64,000 nucleotides of DNA from contig JAIUPH010000017.1 of NCBI GenBank assembly GCA_020161065.1, positions 124,001 through 188,000 of the forward strand, given 5' to 3'. The notes beneath the pieces were generated by a model, which was not told where the DNA came from, did no database searches, and saw nothing but the letters and a program-made list of their open reading frames with translations. Positions 16,374 through 26,216 of this stretch are shown here, one piece after another. The translations under genes and the position numbers were made by a program. Source of the DNA: Pseudomonadota bacterium. Lineage in GTDB: Bacteria > Pseudomonadota > Gammaproteobacteria > Burkholderiales > Burkholderiaceae_C. Numbering within the stretch: position 1 is the stretch's first letter; each line of letters starts with the position of its first letter.

Positions 16374-17081
16374 TCACCCATTCCCCCGCAACGCCATCAC
16401 CAGCGGCGGCAGCGTGGCCACGCGCTGCAGCACCTCGCGGATGCCGCGGGCGCCCACCTTGGCGCGGATGGCGCCGATGTGGGTGCGCACGGTGGTCAGC
16501 GCGACGTCGCACTGCTGGGCCACGGTGCGCGGCTCCTGGCCTTCGCACAGCGCCTGCAGCACGCGCGTCTCGCTGGGCGTCAGCGCGTGGCAGCGCGCGA
16601 AGAGCTGCAGCGACAGCGCCGCGCACACCTGGCGCCGGCCCATCAGCAGCAGCGTGGCGCGGGTGCCGCCCAGCTCCACCGCGCCCAGCGGCGTCACCGC
16701 CAGGCTCAGCGCCGCGGCGCCGCGGCCCAGCAGCACCAGGCGGCGCTGGCCGTTGCGCGCGGCCACCAGCGCGGTGTGCAGCCGGGCGCCGTCTTCGGCG
16801 TCGCGCACGCGCAGGCCGCCGCCGTCGTCCAGTTGCAGCGGCTGGCCCGCGCCCAGCGCGGCGCGCGCGGCGTGGTTCATCCAATGGACGAGGCCGCCGT
16901 CGCCCAGCATCAGCGCGCCGTAGTCGACCTCGTCGAGCATGCGCATCAGCCAGGCCGCCGGCGGCGCCGCGGTGCGGCGGCGCTCGGGTCCGCGGTAGTG
17001 GTGGTGGTCGTGATCGTGCGTGTCGTGCGTGTCGGGCGTGGCGGCCGGTGCCGTGCCGTGCAGCGCTTGTTCGGTGTTCAT
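16374..17081 (-). CDS. LuxR-family transcriptional regulator with His-rich N-terminus
   Basis: A 235-residue protein. The C-terminal 60 residues form a LuxR/GerE helix-turn-helix (LTPSETRVLQALCEGQ, then VALTTVRTHIGAIRAKV). The middle (about residues 45-150) looks like a PAS-type sensor (MLDEVDYGALMLGDGGLVHW). The N-terminus has a dense His/Asp tract, DTHDTHDHDHHH at about residues 17-28, which could bind Ni or another metal. It lies beside the hydrogenase island and is transcribed away from it, with a CRP-type operator about 110 bases upstream. A role in nickel or hydrogenase control is only a suggestion from the tract and the neighbourhood. Confidence 0.82.
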   Translation of the reverse strand: MNTEQALHGTAPAATPDTHDTHDHDHHHYRGPERRRTAAPPAAWLMRMLDEVDYGALMLGDGGLVHWMNHAARAALGAGQPLQLDDGGGLRVRDAEDGARLHTALVAARNGQRRLVLLGRGAAALSLAVTPLGAVELGGTRATLLLMGRRQVCAALSLQLFARCHALTPSETRVLQALCEGQEPRTVAQQCDVALTTVRTHIGAIRAKVGARGIREVLQRVATLPPLVMALRGNG

Positions 17082-17190
17082 GTGATCCCCCTTTTGCCTG
17101 CTGTCCTTGTGGTGCCCGCCATGGTGCAACGGGTGCCTGCAAGGTAGCCGTGCACGGCGGCGGCGGGTTGCGAGATCTGGCGGCCGCCGC

Positions 17191-17208
17191 CTGTGATGTC
17201 GTTCACAG
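17191..17208. promoter_or_regulatory. Perfect CRP/FNR-type operator
   Basis: CTGTGA and TCACAG flank TGTCGT, a perfect match to the TGTGA-N6-TCACA consensus of CRP-like proteins with one extra symmetric base pair on each side. It lies 110 bases upstream of the LuxR gene and 189 bases upstream of the small membrane-protein gene, so it could serve either. A Crp/Fnr-family protein is encoded at 57091-57744, but any link is inference. Confidence 0.65.
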
Positions 17209-17324
17209 TCTTCCGCCGGGCAGACGAGGTCCGGAGCCGGCTCGTCCCCCTTGCGGATGTTGCGGCGCGGCTGGCGCCGGATGCTGAAGCCGCCTCTCAA
17301 GCCCGCGTGGCGCTGCCACGGTGC

Positions 17325-17375
17325 TTGACCTCCGAGGGGGGGCGGGTCGGGCGCAGCCCGGCCCTGGGGGAGCTC
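17325..17375. repeat. GC-rich palindromic (REP-like) element
   Basis: A G-run (CTCCGAGGGGGGGCGGG), a small inverted repeat (GGTCGGGCGCAGCCCGGCC) and a second G-run (CTGGGGGAG) follow one another. The same architecture is seen in the element inside hypD at 30646-30723. Such elements are frequent between genes in Burkholderiales genomes. Confidence 0.4.
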
Positions 17376-17396
17376 AGCAACCAACGGGAGCCTGTC

Positions 17397-17717
17397 ATGA
17401 AACCTCGCAAGAACGCCTTGTCGCTGGCGCCGCGCGCGCGGCTGACCAGCGCCGTCGGATCGCTGCTGGTGGGCAGCGGCATCGTGGTGGCGGTGTCCGC
17501 CGCCTTCTTCCAGGCCGCCGCCGACCCCTGGCTGCTGCCGACGCCGCAGGTGCTGGAGATCGCCGCCGCCTGCCGCGCCAAGCCGCAGCGCCGCGACCAG
17601 GACGAATGCCTGCGCACGCTGGTGGCCAGCCGCAGCGGCGAGCGCGCCGGCGAACGCCTGGCGCGCGACGACGATCGGCCGTCCGATCGCCCGGACGGGC
17701 GGCTGGGTGCCTTCTGA
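17397..17717 (+). CDS. Small membrane protein of unknown function
   Basis: A 106-residue protein with ATG at 17397 after ACGGGAG. A positively charged N-terminus is followed by one hydrophobic segment (about residues 18-40, GSLLVGSGIVVAVSAAFFQAAA). The exported part has two cysteines (AAACRAKPQRRDQDECLRTL) that could form a disulfide, and an Arg/Asp-rich tail. I do not recognise the family. It is convergent with hoxJ (33-base gap) and divergent from the LuxR gene, with a CRP-type site in its upstream region. Confidence 0.55.
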   Translation: MKPRKNALSLAPRARLTSAVGSLLVGSGIVVAVSAAFFQAAADPWLLPTPQVLEIAAACRAKPQRRDQDECLRTLVASRSGERAGERLARDDDRPSDRPDGRLGAF

Positions 17718-17750
17718 CCAGCGCTTGCCAGCGCCGGCTAACGCCGACGA

Positions 17751-19154
<1,404 letters not shown>

Positions 19155-19173
19155 CGCCCGCCGGCAACGGCGC

Positions 19174-19210
19174 TGGCGGATCGGCAGCGCCGCTGGCAGC
19201 CGGCTATGCA
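19174..19210 (+). promoter_or_regulatory. Weak sigma54-type promoter candidates upstream of hoxK
   Basis: HoxA carries the GAFTGA loop that contacts sigma54, so a -24/-12 promoter is expected before hoxK. Two imperfect candidates lie here. TGGCGG-N5-CAGCG (19174-19189) has the invariant GG-N10-GC spacing but a poor -12 half. TGGCAG-N5-TATGCA (19194-19210) has better boxes but is one base too long. Neither is convincing. Confidence 0.25.
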
Positions 19211-19381
19211 GCCCGCCGGCGCGCGCGGCGGCCCGGCGCCGGCGCCGCGCGCGTTTCGCGTGCGCGATCAAGCACTTGGCGCCGTGCTTCGGTGTTTACC
19301 CGCGACGGCCCGCCCGCGGGTACGCAACTTGTGACGGCAATGGCGACACACGACCGATTCAACGCGAGGAGACAGCGTTCC

Positions 19382-20458
19382 ATGGAGACCTTCTACGACG
19401 TGATGCGGCGCCAGGGCATCTCGCGCCGCAGCTTCCTGAAGTACTGCTCGTTGACGGCCACCTCGCTCGGCCTGGGGCCGGCCTTCGTGCCGCAGATCGC
19501 GCACGCGATGGAGACCAAGCCGCGCACGCCGGTGCTGTGGCTGCACGGCCTGGAGTGCACCTGCTGCAGCGAAAGCTTCATCCGCAGCGCGCACCCGCTG
19601 GCCAAGGACGTGGTGCTGTCGATGATCAGCCTGGACTACGACGACACGCTGATGGCCAGCGCCGGCCACCAGGCCGAGGCCATCCTCGAAGAGGTGATGG
19701 CCAAGTACAAGGGCAACTACATCCTCGCCGTCGAAGGCAACCCGCCGCTCAACCAGGACGGCATGAGCTGCATCATCGGCGGCCGGCCTTTCGTCGACCA
19801 ACTGCGCCACGTCGCCAAGGACGCCAAGGCCGTGATCAGCTGGGGAAGCTGCGCCAGCTGGGGCTGCGTGCAGGCCGCCAAGCCCAACCCGACGCGGGCG
19901 ACGCCGGTGCACCAGGTGATCACCGACAAGCCCATCATCAAGGTGCCCGGCTGCCCGCCGATCGCCGAGGTGATGACCGGCGTCATCACCTACATGCTGA
20001 CCTTCGACCGCATCCCCGAGCTCGACCGCCAGGGCCGGCCGAAGATGTTCTACAGCCAGCGCATCCACGACAAGTGCTACCGCCGGCCGCACTTCGACGC
20101 CGGCCAGTTCGTCGAGGCCTTCGACGACGACAGCGCGCGCCGCGGCTACTGCCTCTACAAGGTGGGCTGCAAGGGGCCGACGACCTACAACGCCTGCTCG
20201 ACGGTGATGTGGAACGAGGGCACCAGCTTTCCCATCAAGGCCGGCCACGGCTGCATCGGCTGCTCGGAAGACGGCTTCTGGGACAAGGGCTCGTTCTACG
20301 ACCGGCTGACCAACATCCACCAGTTCGGCGTCGAGGCCAACGCCGACCGCGTGGGCGGCACGGTGGCCGGCGTCGTCGGCGCGGCGGTGGCGGCGCATGC
20401 GGCGGTCAGCGTGCTCAAGCGCGTGGCGACCAAGAACGAAACCAACGAGACGGTCTGA
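19382..20458 (+). CDS. hoxK: [NiFe] uptake hydrogenase small subunit, oxygen-tolerant type
   Basis: A 358-residue precursor, also known as HupS. A Tat signal (SRRSFLK at residues 14-20, end near AHA) precedes the mature Fe-S subunit, and a C-terminal hydrophobic helix (about residues 327-346) anchors it to the inner membrane. The proximal-cluster region reads ECTCCSES (C59, C61, C62) and WGSCASWGC (C157, C162). C61 and C162 match the two extra cysteines that build the 4Fe-3S cluster of oxygen-tolerant membrane-bound hydrogenases; standard enzymes have Gly there. The ATG at 19382 follows GAGGAG; a Met 14 residues upstream in frame is less likely. Confidence 0.97.
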   Translation: METFYDVMRRQGISRRSFLKYCSLTATSLGLGPAFVPQIAHAMETKPRTPVLWLHGLECTCCSESFIRSAHPLAKDVVLSMISLDYDDTLMASAGHQAEAILEEVMAKYKGNYILAVEGNPPLNQDGMSCIIGGRPFVDQLRHVAKDAKAVISWGSCASWGCVQAAKPNPTRATPVHQVITDKPIIKVPGCPPIAEVMTGVITYMLTFDRIPELDRQGRPKMFYSQRIHDKCYRRPHFDAGQFVEAFDDDSARRGYCLYKVGCKGPTTYNACSTVMWNEGTSFPIKAGHGCIGCSEDGFWDKGSFYDRLTNIHQFGVEANADRVGGTVAGVVGAAVAAHAAVSVLKRVATKNETNETV

Positions 20459-20472
20459 GGAGCGAGGACAAC

Positions 20473-22329
20473 ATGGGCGCCTACGAAACCCAGGGCTTCA
20501 AGCTCGACGACAGCGGCAAGCGCATCGTCGTCGACCCCGTGACCCGCATCGAGGGCCACATGCGCTGCGAGGTCAACCTCGACCGCGACAACGTGATCCG
20601 CAACGCCGTCAGCACCGGCACGATGTGGCGCGGTTTGGAGGTTATTCTCAAGGGCCGCGACCCGCGCGACGCCTGGGCCTTCGTCGAGCGCATCTGCGGC
20701 GTCTGCACCGGCTGCCATGCGCTGACCAGCGTGCGCGCGGTGGAGGACGCCCTGGGCATCAAGATCCCCAAGAACGCGCACCTGATCCGCGAGATGATGG
20801 CCAAGACGCTGCAGGTGCACGACCACGCGGTGCACTTCTACCACCTGCACGCGCTGGACTGGGTCGACGTGGTGTCGGCGCTGAAGGCCGACCCGAAGAA
20901 GACCAGCGACTTGCAGCAGCTGGTCTCGCCGGCGCACCCGTTGTCCAGCGCCGGCTACTTCCGCGACATTCAGAACCGGCTGAAGAAGTTCGTCGAAAGC
21001 GGCCAGCTCGGCCCCTTCATGAACGGCTACTGGGGCAACAAGAGCTACGTGCTGCCGCCCGAGGCCAACCTGATGGCGGTGACGCACTACCTCGAAGCGC
21101 TGGACCTGCAGAAGGAGTGGGTCAAGATCCACACCATCTTCGGCGGCAAGAACCCGCACCCGAACTACCTGGTCGGCGGCGTGCCCTGCGCCATCAACAT
21201 CGACGGCGACGGCGCCGCCGGCGCGCCGCTGAACATGGAGCGGCTGAACTTCGTCAAGGCGCGCATCGACGAGATCATCGAGTTCAACCGCAACGTCTAC
21301 GTCCCCGACGTGCTGGCCATCGGCACGATCTACAAGCACGCCGGCTGGCTGTACGGCGGCGGCCTGTCGGCGCTGAACGTCAGCGACTACGGCGAGTACC
21401 CCAAGGTCAACTACGACAAGCGCAGCGACCAGCTCCCCGGCGGCGCCATCGTCAACGGCAACTGGGACGAGATCCACCCCATCGACCCGCGCGACCCCGA
21501 GCAGGTGCAGGAGTTCGTCACCCACAGCTGGTACCGCTACGCCGACGAGAGCAAGGGCCTGCACCCCTGGGACGGCGTGACCGAGCCCAACTACGTCCTG
21601 GGTGCCAACGCCAAGGGCACGAAGACCAACATCGAGCGCCTGGACGAGAGCGCCAAGTACAGCTGGATCAAGGCCCCGCGCTGGCGCGGCCACGCGATGG
21701 AGGTCGGCCCGCTGTCGCGCTACATCCTGGCCTACGCGCATGCCAAGCAGGGCAACCGTTATGCGCAGCGGCCGAAGGAGCAGCTCGAATATTCGGCGCA
21801 GATGATCAACAGCGCGATCCCCAAGGCGCTGGGCCTGCCCGAGACGCAGTTCGGCCTGAAGCAACTGCTGCCCACCACCATCGGCCGCACGCTGGCGCGC
21901 GCGCTGGAAGGCCAGTACTGCGGCGAGATGATGGCCGCCGACTGGCACGAGCTGATGGCCAACATCAAGGCCGGCGACCGCGCCACCGCCAACGTCGAGA
22001 AGTGGGACCCGTCCACCTGGCCCGCCGAAGCCAAGGGCGTGGGCACCGTGGCCGCGCCGCGCGGCATGCTGGGCCATTGGATCCGCATCAAGAACGGCCG
22101 CATCGAAAACTACCAGTGCGTGGTGCCCACCACCTGGAACGGCAGCCCGCGCGACCCCAAGGGCCAGATCGGCGCCTTCGAGGCCAGCCTGATGAACACG
22201 CCGATGGCCAACCCCGAGCAGCCGCTGGAAATCCTGCGCACGCTGCACAGCTTCGACCCCTGCCTGGCCTGCAGCACGCACGTGATGAGCCCCGACGGCC
22301 AGGAGATGGCGCGCGTGACGGTACGCTGA
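20473..22329 (+). CDS. hoxG: [NiFe] uptake hydrogenase large subunit
   Basis: A 618-residue large subunit (HupL) that carries the Ni-Fe(CN)2CO site. The N-terminal ligand motif is [10 protein letters not shown] (C75, C78) and the C-terminal one DPCLACSTH (C597, C600, H603). A 15-residue tail ([15 protein letters not shown]) follows His603 and should be cut off by HoxM once nickel is in place. It lies 14 bases after hoxK with a GAGGAGCGAGGA-like leader. The protein has no signal of its own and should be co-exported with HoxK by the Tat system. Confidence 0.97.
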   Translation: MGAYETQGFKLDDSGKRIVVDPVTRIEGHMRCEVNLDRDNVIRNAVSTGTMWRGLEVILKGRDPRDAWAFVERICGVCTGCHALTSVRAVEDALGIKIPKNAHLIREMMAKTLQVHDHAVHFYHLHALDWVDVVSALKADPKKTSDLQQLVSPAHPLSSAGYFRDIQNRLKKFVESGQLGPFMNGYWGNKSYVLPPEANLMAVTHYLEALDLQKEWVKIHTIFGGKNPHPNYLVGGVPCAINIDGDGAAGAPLNMERLNFVKARIDEIIEFNRNVYVPDVLAIGTIYKHAGWLYGGGLSALNVSDYGEYPKVNYDKRSDQLPGGAIVNGNWDEIHPIDPRDPEQVQEFVTHSWYRYADESKGLHPWDGVTEPNYVLGANAKGTKTNIERLDESAKYSWIKAPRWRGHAMEVGPLSRYILAYAHAKQGNRYAQRPKEQLEYSAQMINSAIPKALGLPETQFGLKQLLPTTIGRTLARALEGQYCGEMMAADWHELMANIKAGDRATANVEKWDPSTWPAEAKGVGTVAAPRGMLGHWIRIKNGRIENYQCVVPTTWNGSPRDPKGQIGAFEASLMNTPMANPEQPLEILRTLHSFDPCLACSTHVMSPDGQEMARVTVR

Positions 22330-22359
22330 CGCCACCCACACCACCCCGGAGATGCACCG

Positions 22360-22968
22360 ATGACGAAGACGAAACCGCTTGTGCCTGCGCTGGCGCTGCT
22401 GCTGACGGTTGCCGCGGGCAGCGCCGCCGCGCACACCGGCCACGAGACCGCAGGCGCCGTGGCCGGCCTGGCGCACCCGCTGGCGCTGGACCACGTGCTG
22501 GCGATGGTGGCCGTCGGCCTGTGGTCGGCGGCCGCGCTGCCGCCTTCGCAGCGGCTGCGCGGCCCTGCCGCCTTCGTGCTGGCGATGCTGGCCGGCGCCA
22601 GCCTTGGCACCACGCTCGGCGCCCAGCTGCGCGCGCCGGGCATCGTCGAGGCCGGCATCGCCGCCAGCGTGCTGGTGTTCGGCGCCCTGGTCGCTGCGCC
22701 GCGGTTGCTGCCACGTGGCGTCGGCCTGGCGCTGGTGGCCGCGGCCGGCGCGCTGCATGGCCTGGCGCATGGCGCCGAGCTGCCGGCAGGCGGTGGTTTC
22801 GCGGGTTATGCCGGCGGCTTCGTCGCCACCACCGTGCTGCTGCACGCCGCCGGGCTGGGCCTGGGCCGGCAGTTGCTGGCGCTGCCGGCGCGGCTGTCGC
22901 GCGGCGCGCAGGCGCTGCTGGGCGGCGGCCTCGGCGCCGCCGGGCTGGCGCTGATCGCGCAGCTTTGA
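22360..22968 (+). CDS. hupE: HupE/UreJ-family nickel transporter
   Basis: A 202-residue polytopic protein with an N-terminal signal peptide (LALLLTVAAGSAAAHTGH) and about six hydrophobic segments. It has the family's His motif near the N-terminus (HPLALDHVLAMVAVGLWSA) and a second His pair (ALHGLAHGAEL). HupE proteins supply nickel for hydrogenase maturation. Its place between hoxG and hoxZ differs from the Ralstonia operon, where the permease HoxN is encoded at the far end. Gaps to hoxG (30 bases) and hoxZ (24 bases) are short, so it is in the same transcript. Confidence 0.9.
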   Translation: MTKTKPLVPALALLLTVAAGSAAAHTGHETAGAVAGLAHPLALDHVLAMVAVGLWSAAALPPSQRLRGPAAFVLAMLAGASLGTTLGAQLRAPGIVEAGIAASVLVFGALVAAPRLLPRGVGLALVAAAGALHGLAHGAELPAGGGFAGYAGGFVATTVLLHAAGLGLGRQLLALPARLSRGAQALLGGGLGAAGLALIAQL

Positions 22969-22992
22969 CGCTGGCATGCAAAGGAGGACCGC

Positions 22993-23727
22993 ATGAGCCC
23001 CTCGTCGTCCACCACGGACCTGTCCGCAGCGACGGGCGTCGACCCCGCCGCGGTGGCCGCCGGCCGACGCATCCGCTCGGTCTACGTCTACGAAGCGCCG
23101 GTGCGCGTGTGGCACTGGATCAACGCGCTGGCCATCACGGTGCTGGCGGTCACCGGCTACTTCATCGGCCGGCCGCTGCCCACGATGCCCGGCGAGGCCA
23201 GCAGCCACTTCCTGATGGGCTACATCCGCTTCGCGCATTTCGCGGCCGGCTACGTGCTGGCCATCGGCCTGCTGGGGCGGATCTACTGGGCCATCGTCGG
23301 CAACCACCATGCTCGCGAGCTGTTCACGCTGCCGCTGTTCAGCCGCGCCTACTGGCGCGAGGTGGCCAAGATGCTCAAGTGGTACGCCTTCCTGATCCCG
23401 CGGCCGGGCCAGTACGTGGGCCACAACCCGATGGCGCGGCTGGCCATGTTTTTCGGCTACTTCTGCCTGTCGATCTTCATGGTGTTCACCGGCTTCGCGC
23501 TCTACGGCGAAGGCCTGCAGACCGGCTCTTGGGCCGACCGCTGCTTCGGCTGGGTGATCCCGCTGTTCGGCCAGAGCCAGGACGTGCATACCTTCCACCG
23601 CCTGGGCATGTGGGCGATGGTGAGCTTCGTGATCCTGCACGTCTATGCCGCGATCCGCGAAGACATCATGGGCCGGCAAAGCATCGTCAGCACGATGATC
23701 TCGGGCCACCGCACCTTCAAGGACTGA
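22993..23727 (+). CDS. hoxZ: Hydrogenase b-type cytochrome HoxZ
   Basis: A 244-residue membrane protein (HupC/HyaC) with four transmembrane segments. Haem-ligand histidines are visible in VWHWINALAI, FAHFAAGYV and the late FHRLGMWAM ... VILHVYAAI. It passes electrons from the HoxK clusters to the quinone pool and anchors the heterodimer. The ATG follows a textbook AAGGAGG. Length and helix order are normal. Confidence 0.95.
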   Translation: MSPSSSTTDLSAATGVDPAAVAAGRRIRSVYVYEAPVRVWHWINALAITVLAVTGYFIGRPLPTMPGEASSHFLMGYIRFAHFAAGYVLAIGLLGRIYWAIVGNHHARELFTLPLFSRAYWREVAKMLKWYAFLIPRPGQYVGHNPMARLAMFFGYFCLSIFMVFTGFALYGEGLQTGSWADRCFGWVIPLFGQSQDVHTFHRLGMWAMVSFVILHVYAAIREDIMGRQSIVSTMISGHRTFKD

Positions 23728-23732
23728 CGGCC

Positions 23733-24344
23733 ATGGACGACGGCGACATCGTCGTGCTGGGCATCGGCAACCTGCTGTGGGCCGACGAAGGCTTCGGCGT
23801 GCGCTGCGTCGAGGCGCTGGCCCAGGCCTGGCGCTTCGGCGCGCGGGTGCAGCTGGTCGAGGGCGGCACGCAGGGCCTGTACCTGCTGCAGCACGTGCAG
23901 GCGGCGTCGCGGCTGCTGATCTTCGACGCGGTGGACTACGGCCTCGCCCCCGGCACGCTGATGCTGGTGGAGGACGACGAAGTGCCGCATTATCTGGGCG
24001 CCAAGAAGATGAGCCTGCACCAGACCGGCTTCCAGGAAGTGCTGGCGCTGGCGCGCCTGACCGGCCGCTGGCCGCGGCACATCCTGCTGGTGGGCTGCCA
24101 GCCAGCCGAGCTGGACGACTTCGGCGGCAGCCTGACGCCGCCGGTGAAGGCAGCGCTGCAACCCGCGCTGCAGGCCGCGCTGCAGCGCCTGCGCGACTGG
24201 GGCGCCGAGCCGCAGCCGGCGCCGGGCGCCGATGCCGCGCCGCCGGCGCTGGCGATGGACGCCTACGAAAGCGGCCGCCCGTCGGCCGACGCGGCCTGCC
24301 GCATCGGCGACGAGCGCTTCCTGCCGCCGGCCAGGCCGCATTGA
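23733..24344 (+). CDS. hoxM: Hydrogenase maturation endopeptidase HoxM
   Basis: A 203-residue protease (HupD/HyaD) that removes the C-terminal tail of HoxG after nickel insertion. The N-terminus VVLGIGNLLWADEGFGVR has the acidic Ni-probing residue, and further conserved acidic/His positions appear in FDAVDYG and KKMSLHQTGF. The C-terminus is a longer Ala/Pro-rich tail than in E. coli HyaD. The start is five bases after the hoxZ stop. Confidence 0.94.
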   Translation: MDDGDIVVLGIGNLLWADEGFGVRCVEALAQAWRFGARVQLVEGGTQGLYLLQHVQAASRLLIFDAVDYGLAPGTLMLVEDDEVPHYLGAKKMSLHQTGFQEVLALARLTGRWPRHILLVGCQPAELDDFGGSLTPPVKAALQPALQAALQRLRDWGAEPQPAPGADAAPPALAMDAYESGRPSADAACRIGDERFLPPARPH

Positions 24345-24346
24345 CC

Positions 24347-24649
24347 ATGTGCATCGGCTGGCCCATGCAAGTGATCGCGGCGCGCGCCGGCTTCGCGCAG
24401 GTGCGCCGCGGCGCGCAGCAGCGCGTGGTGGGCACGGCGCTGGTCGGCGCCGTGCAGCCGGGCGACTGGCTGCTCGTCTTCCTCGACGACGCGCGCGAGC
24501 GCCTGGCGCCCGAGCGCGCGGCCGAGATCGACGCCACGCTGGCGCTGGTCGAAGCGGCGCTCGGCGGCGAAGCCAGCGCCGGCGGCGCCGCGCCTTTCGA
24601 ACTGCCGTCGGCGATCGGCGCCGACCAACTGCGGAACTTCGTGCGATGA
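24347..24649 (+). CDS. hoxL: HypC-family chaperone HoxL (HupF)
   Basis: A 100-residue HypC paralogue beginning MCIGWPMQVI. The N-terminal Cys2 is the residue through which HypC-type chaperones hold the Fe(CN)2CO unit. HoxL/HupF is specific for the membrane-bound large subunit and helps assembly under oxygen, which fits the oxygen-tolerant signature of HoxK. It starts two bases after hoxM, and its stop overlaps the hoxO start by four bases. Confidence 0.92.
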   Translation: MCIGWPMQVIAARAGFAQVRRGAQQRVVGTALVGAVQPGDWLLVFLDDARERLAPERAAEIDATLALVEAALGGEASAGGAAPFELPSAIGADQLRNFVR

Positions 24650-25107
24650 ACGACACCCTCGCCTCGGCTCCGGATATCGCCGCCGGCGCGCCGCCGCTGC
24701 TGCGCCGCCTGGGCGCCGCGCCGGGCAGCCATTGGGTGGCTGCCGCGAACCTCGACACCTTCCTGGCGCGCGGCGGCGAGCAGGTGCTGTTCTTCCAGGG
24801 CGATCCGGTCCGCTTCCCCGAGGTGCTGGACGTCGCCGTCGTGCTGCCCGAGCTGCGCCGCCACTTCGGCGCGCGCTTCGAGATCGGCCTCGTCGCCCGC
24901 GCCGACGAAGACCGCCTGGCGTCGCGCTTCGCGGTCGTGCACTGGCCCTCGCTCGTCTTCCTGCGCGACGGCCGCTGGGTCGAGACGGTGCACGGCATGC
25001 TCGACTGGGACGTCTACGTGCAGCGCCTGCAGGCCGTGTTCGCCAAGCCGGCGACGCGACCGCCCATCCTGCTGCGGCCAGCGCCGGCCGCCGGCGGCTG
25101 CCGCTGA
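24646..25107 (+). CDS. hoxO: Hydrogenase assembly protein HoxO (HupG/HyaE)
   Basis: A 153-residue thioredoxin-fold protein of the HyaE family. EVLDVAVVLPELRRHFG, FAVVHWPSLVFLRDGRWV and VHGMLDWDVYV match the family, which lacks the CxxC redox motif. These proteins act as chaperones for the Tat-exported small subunit. The start ATG sits inside the hoxL stop (ATGA). Confidence 0.88.
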   Translation: MNDTLASAPDIAAGAPPLLRRLGAAPGSHWVAAANLDTFLARGGEQVLFFQGDPVRFPEVLDVAVVLPELRRHFGARFEIGLVARADEDRLASRFAVVHWPSLVFLRDGRWVETVHGMLDWDVYVQRLQAVFAKPATRPPILLRPAPAAGGCR

Positions 25108-25119
25108 AGGAGGCGCGCG

Positions 25120-25983
25120 ATGGCCAGTGGCAAGCCCGTTCCGATCCCCGTCGTCGCCTACGGTCCGGGCAGCCAGGCCGACGACGAAGAGGGACTCGAC
25201 TACCTGCACCTGCCGCAAGGCATGGACACTTACCGCGCGCCGCGCCTGCCCGAGCCCGAGGCGCTGGCCGGCCGCGGCGGCGCGCTGCGAGTCTTGCGCG
25301 CGGTGCTGGCCGCGCTGGCCGGCGAAGGCCTGCCGACCGTCCCGCTCGAAGGCCTGCAGCCCGACGAGCTGGCGCTCGTCAACCAGGTGCTCGGCGAAGG
25401 CGAGGTCAGCGCGCAATGGCTGCCGGATGGCAGCGACCGCCGCGCCGCGCAGGTGCAGGAGTCGGTGTTCGCCGGCGTCTGGCGCGTGGTCGAGACCGAT
25501 GCCGAGGGACCCCAGCACGACCGCATCGAGGTCGGCGCCGTGCCGGCGCTGCTGCGCGCCGCGGCCGCGGCAGACGGCCTGCAGCCGCCGCCCGTGCTAA
25601 CGCAAATCCCCGACGGCGTGCTGAACGCGCCCCACCTGCTGGCCGAACTGGCGCGGCACCGCGCCGCGTGGCAGCCCGGCCGGCCGAGCGAGGTGATCAA
25701 CCTCACGCTGCTGCCGATGTCGCCGGCCGACATCGCGTGGCTGGACCATGGGCTGGGCACCGGCCGCGTGCTGCTGCTGTCGCGCGGCTACGGCAACTGC
25801 CGCATCACGTCGGCGCGCGTGCCGCACACCTGGCGCGTCGTCTACTACAACTCGCAGGACCAGGTGATCCTCAACACCGTCGAGGTCGGCGCGCTGCCCG
25901 CGGTGGCCTGCGCCGCGCCCGAAGACCTGGCCGATTCGCGCGAGCGCCTGGCCGAGGTGCTGCAATGGGTGGCGCAATCGTGA
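25120..25983 (+). CDS. hoxQ: Hydrogenase assembly protein HoxQ (HupH/HyaF)
   Basis: A 287-residue HyaF-family protein that works with HoxO on the small subunit before export. Family blocks include YLHLPQGMDTY near the N-terminus and EVINLTLLPMSPADIAWL, SRGYGNCRITS and WRVVYYNSQD in the second half. It starts after AAGGAGG. Its TGA overlaps the GTG preferred for hoxR. Confidence 0.9.
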   Translation: MASGKPVPIPVVAYGPGSQADDEEGLDYLHLPQGMDTYRAPRLPEPEALAGRGGALRVLRAVLAALAGEGLPTVPLEGLQPDELALVNQVLGEGEVSAQWLPDGSDRRAAQVQESVFAGVWRVVETDAEGPQHDRIEVGAVPALLRAAAAADGLQPPPVLTQIPDGVLNAPHLLAELARHRAAWQPGRPSEVINLTLLPMSPADIAWLDHGLGTGRVLLLSRGYGNCRITSARVPHTWRVVYYNSQDQVILNTVEVGALPAVACAAPEDLADSRERLAEVLQWVAQS

Positions 25984-26216
25984 CCACGTTCGAAGGCAGC
26001 TACCTCGGCGACCGCGCGCGCCTGGCGGCCGCCGCCCGCCTCGAATGCAAGATCTGCTGGTGGGTCTACGACCCCGCGCTTGGCGACGCGGTCTGGCAGA
26101 TCGCCCCCGGCACGCCGTTTGCCGCGCTGCCCGCGCACTGGCGCTGCCCGCGCTGCGACGGCGACGGCGCGCAGTTCATGGTCGTCGACGGCATGGTCGA
26201 CGAGGGCAACGAATGA
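25980..26216 (+). CDS. hoxR: Rubredoxin-like protein HoxR (HupI)
   Basis: A 78-residue rubredoxin with both iron-binding pairs, CKICWWVYDP and WRCPRCDGDG. HoxR/HupI supports assembly or activity of the membrane hydrogenase under air. Two starts are possible: ATG at 25965, 19 bases inside hoxQ, or GTG at 25980, which overlaps the hoxQ stop. The GTG is preferred because known HupI proteins begin near the TTFEGSYLG segment. Confidence 0.92.
   Translation: MTTFEGSYLGDRARLAAAARLECKICWWVYDPALGDAVWQIAPGTPFAALPAHWRCPRCDGDGAQFMVVDGMVDEGNE

Larger units (their letters stand above)
17082..17396. other. Divergent intergenic region between the LuxR gene and the small membrane-protein gene
   Basis: This 315-base gap holds no convincing gene. 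It contains a perfect CRP-type palindrome at 17191-17208 and a GC-rich repeat-like element at 17325-17375. A G-rich Shine-Dalgarno (ACGGGAG) lies just before the ATG at 17397. Short frames through it have no codon support. Confidence 0.6.

Noticed and set aside
20296-25518. Minus-strand frame of 1740 codons across hoxG to hoxQ
   Set aside because: It is antisense to seven certain hydrogenase genes and has no recognisable domain.
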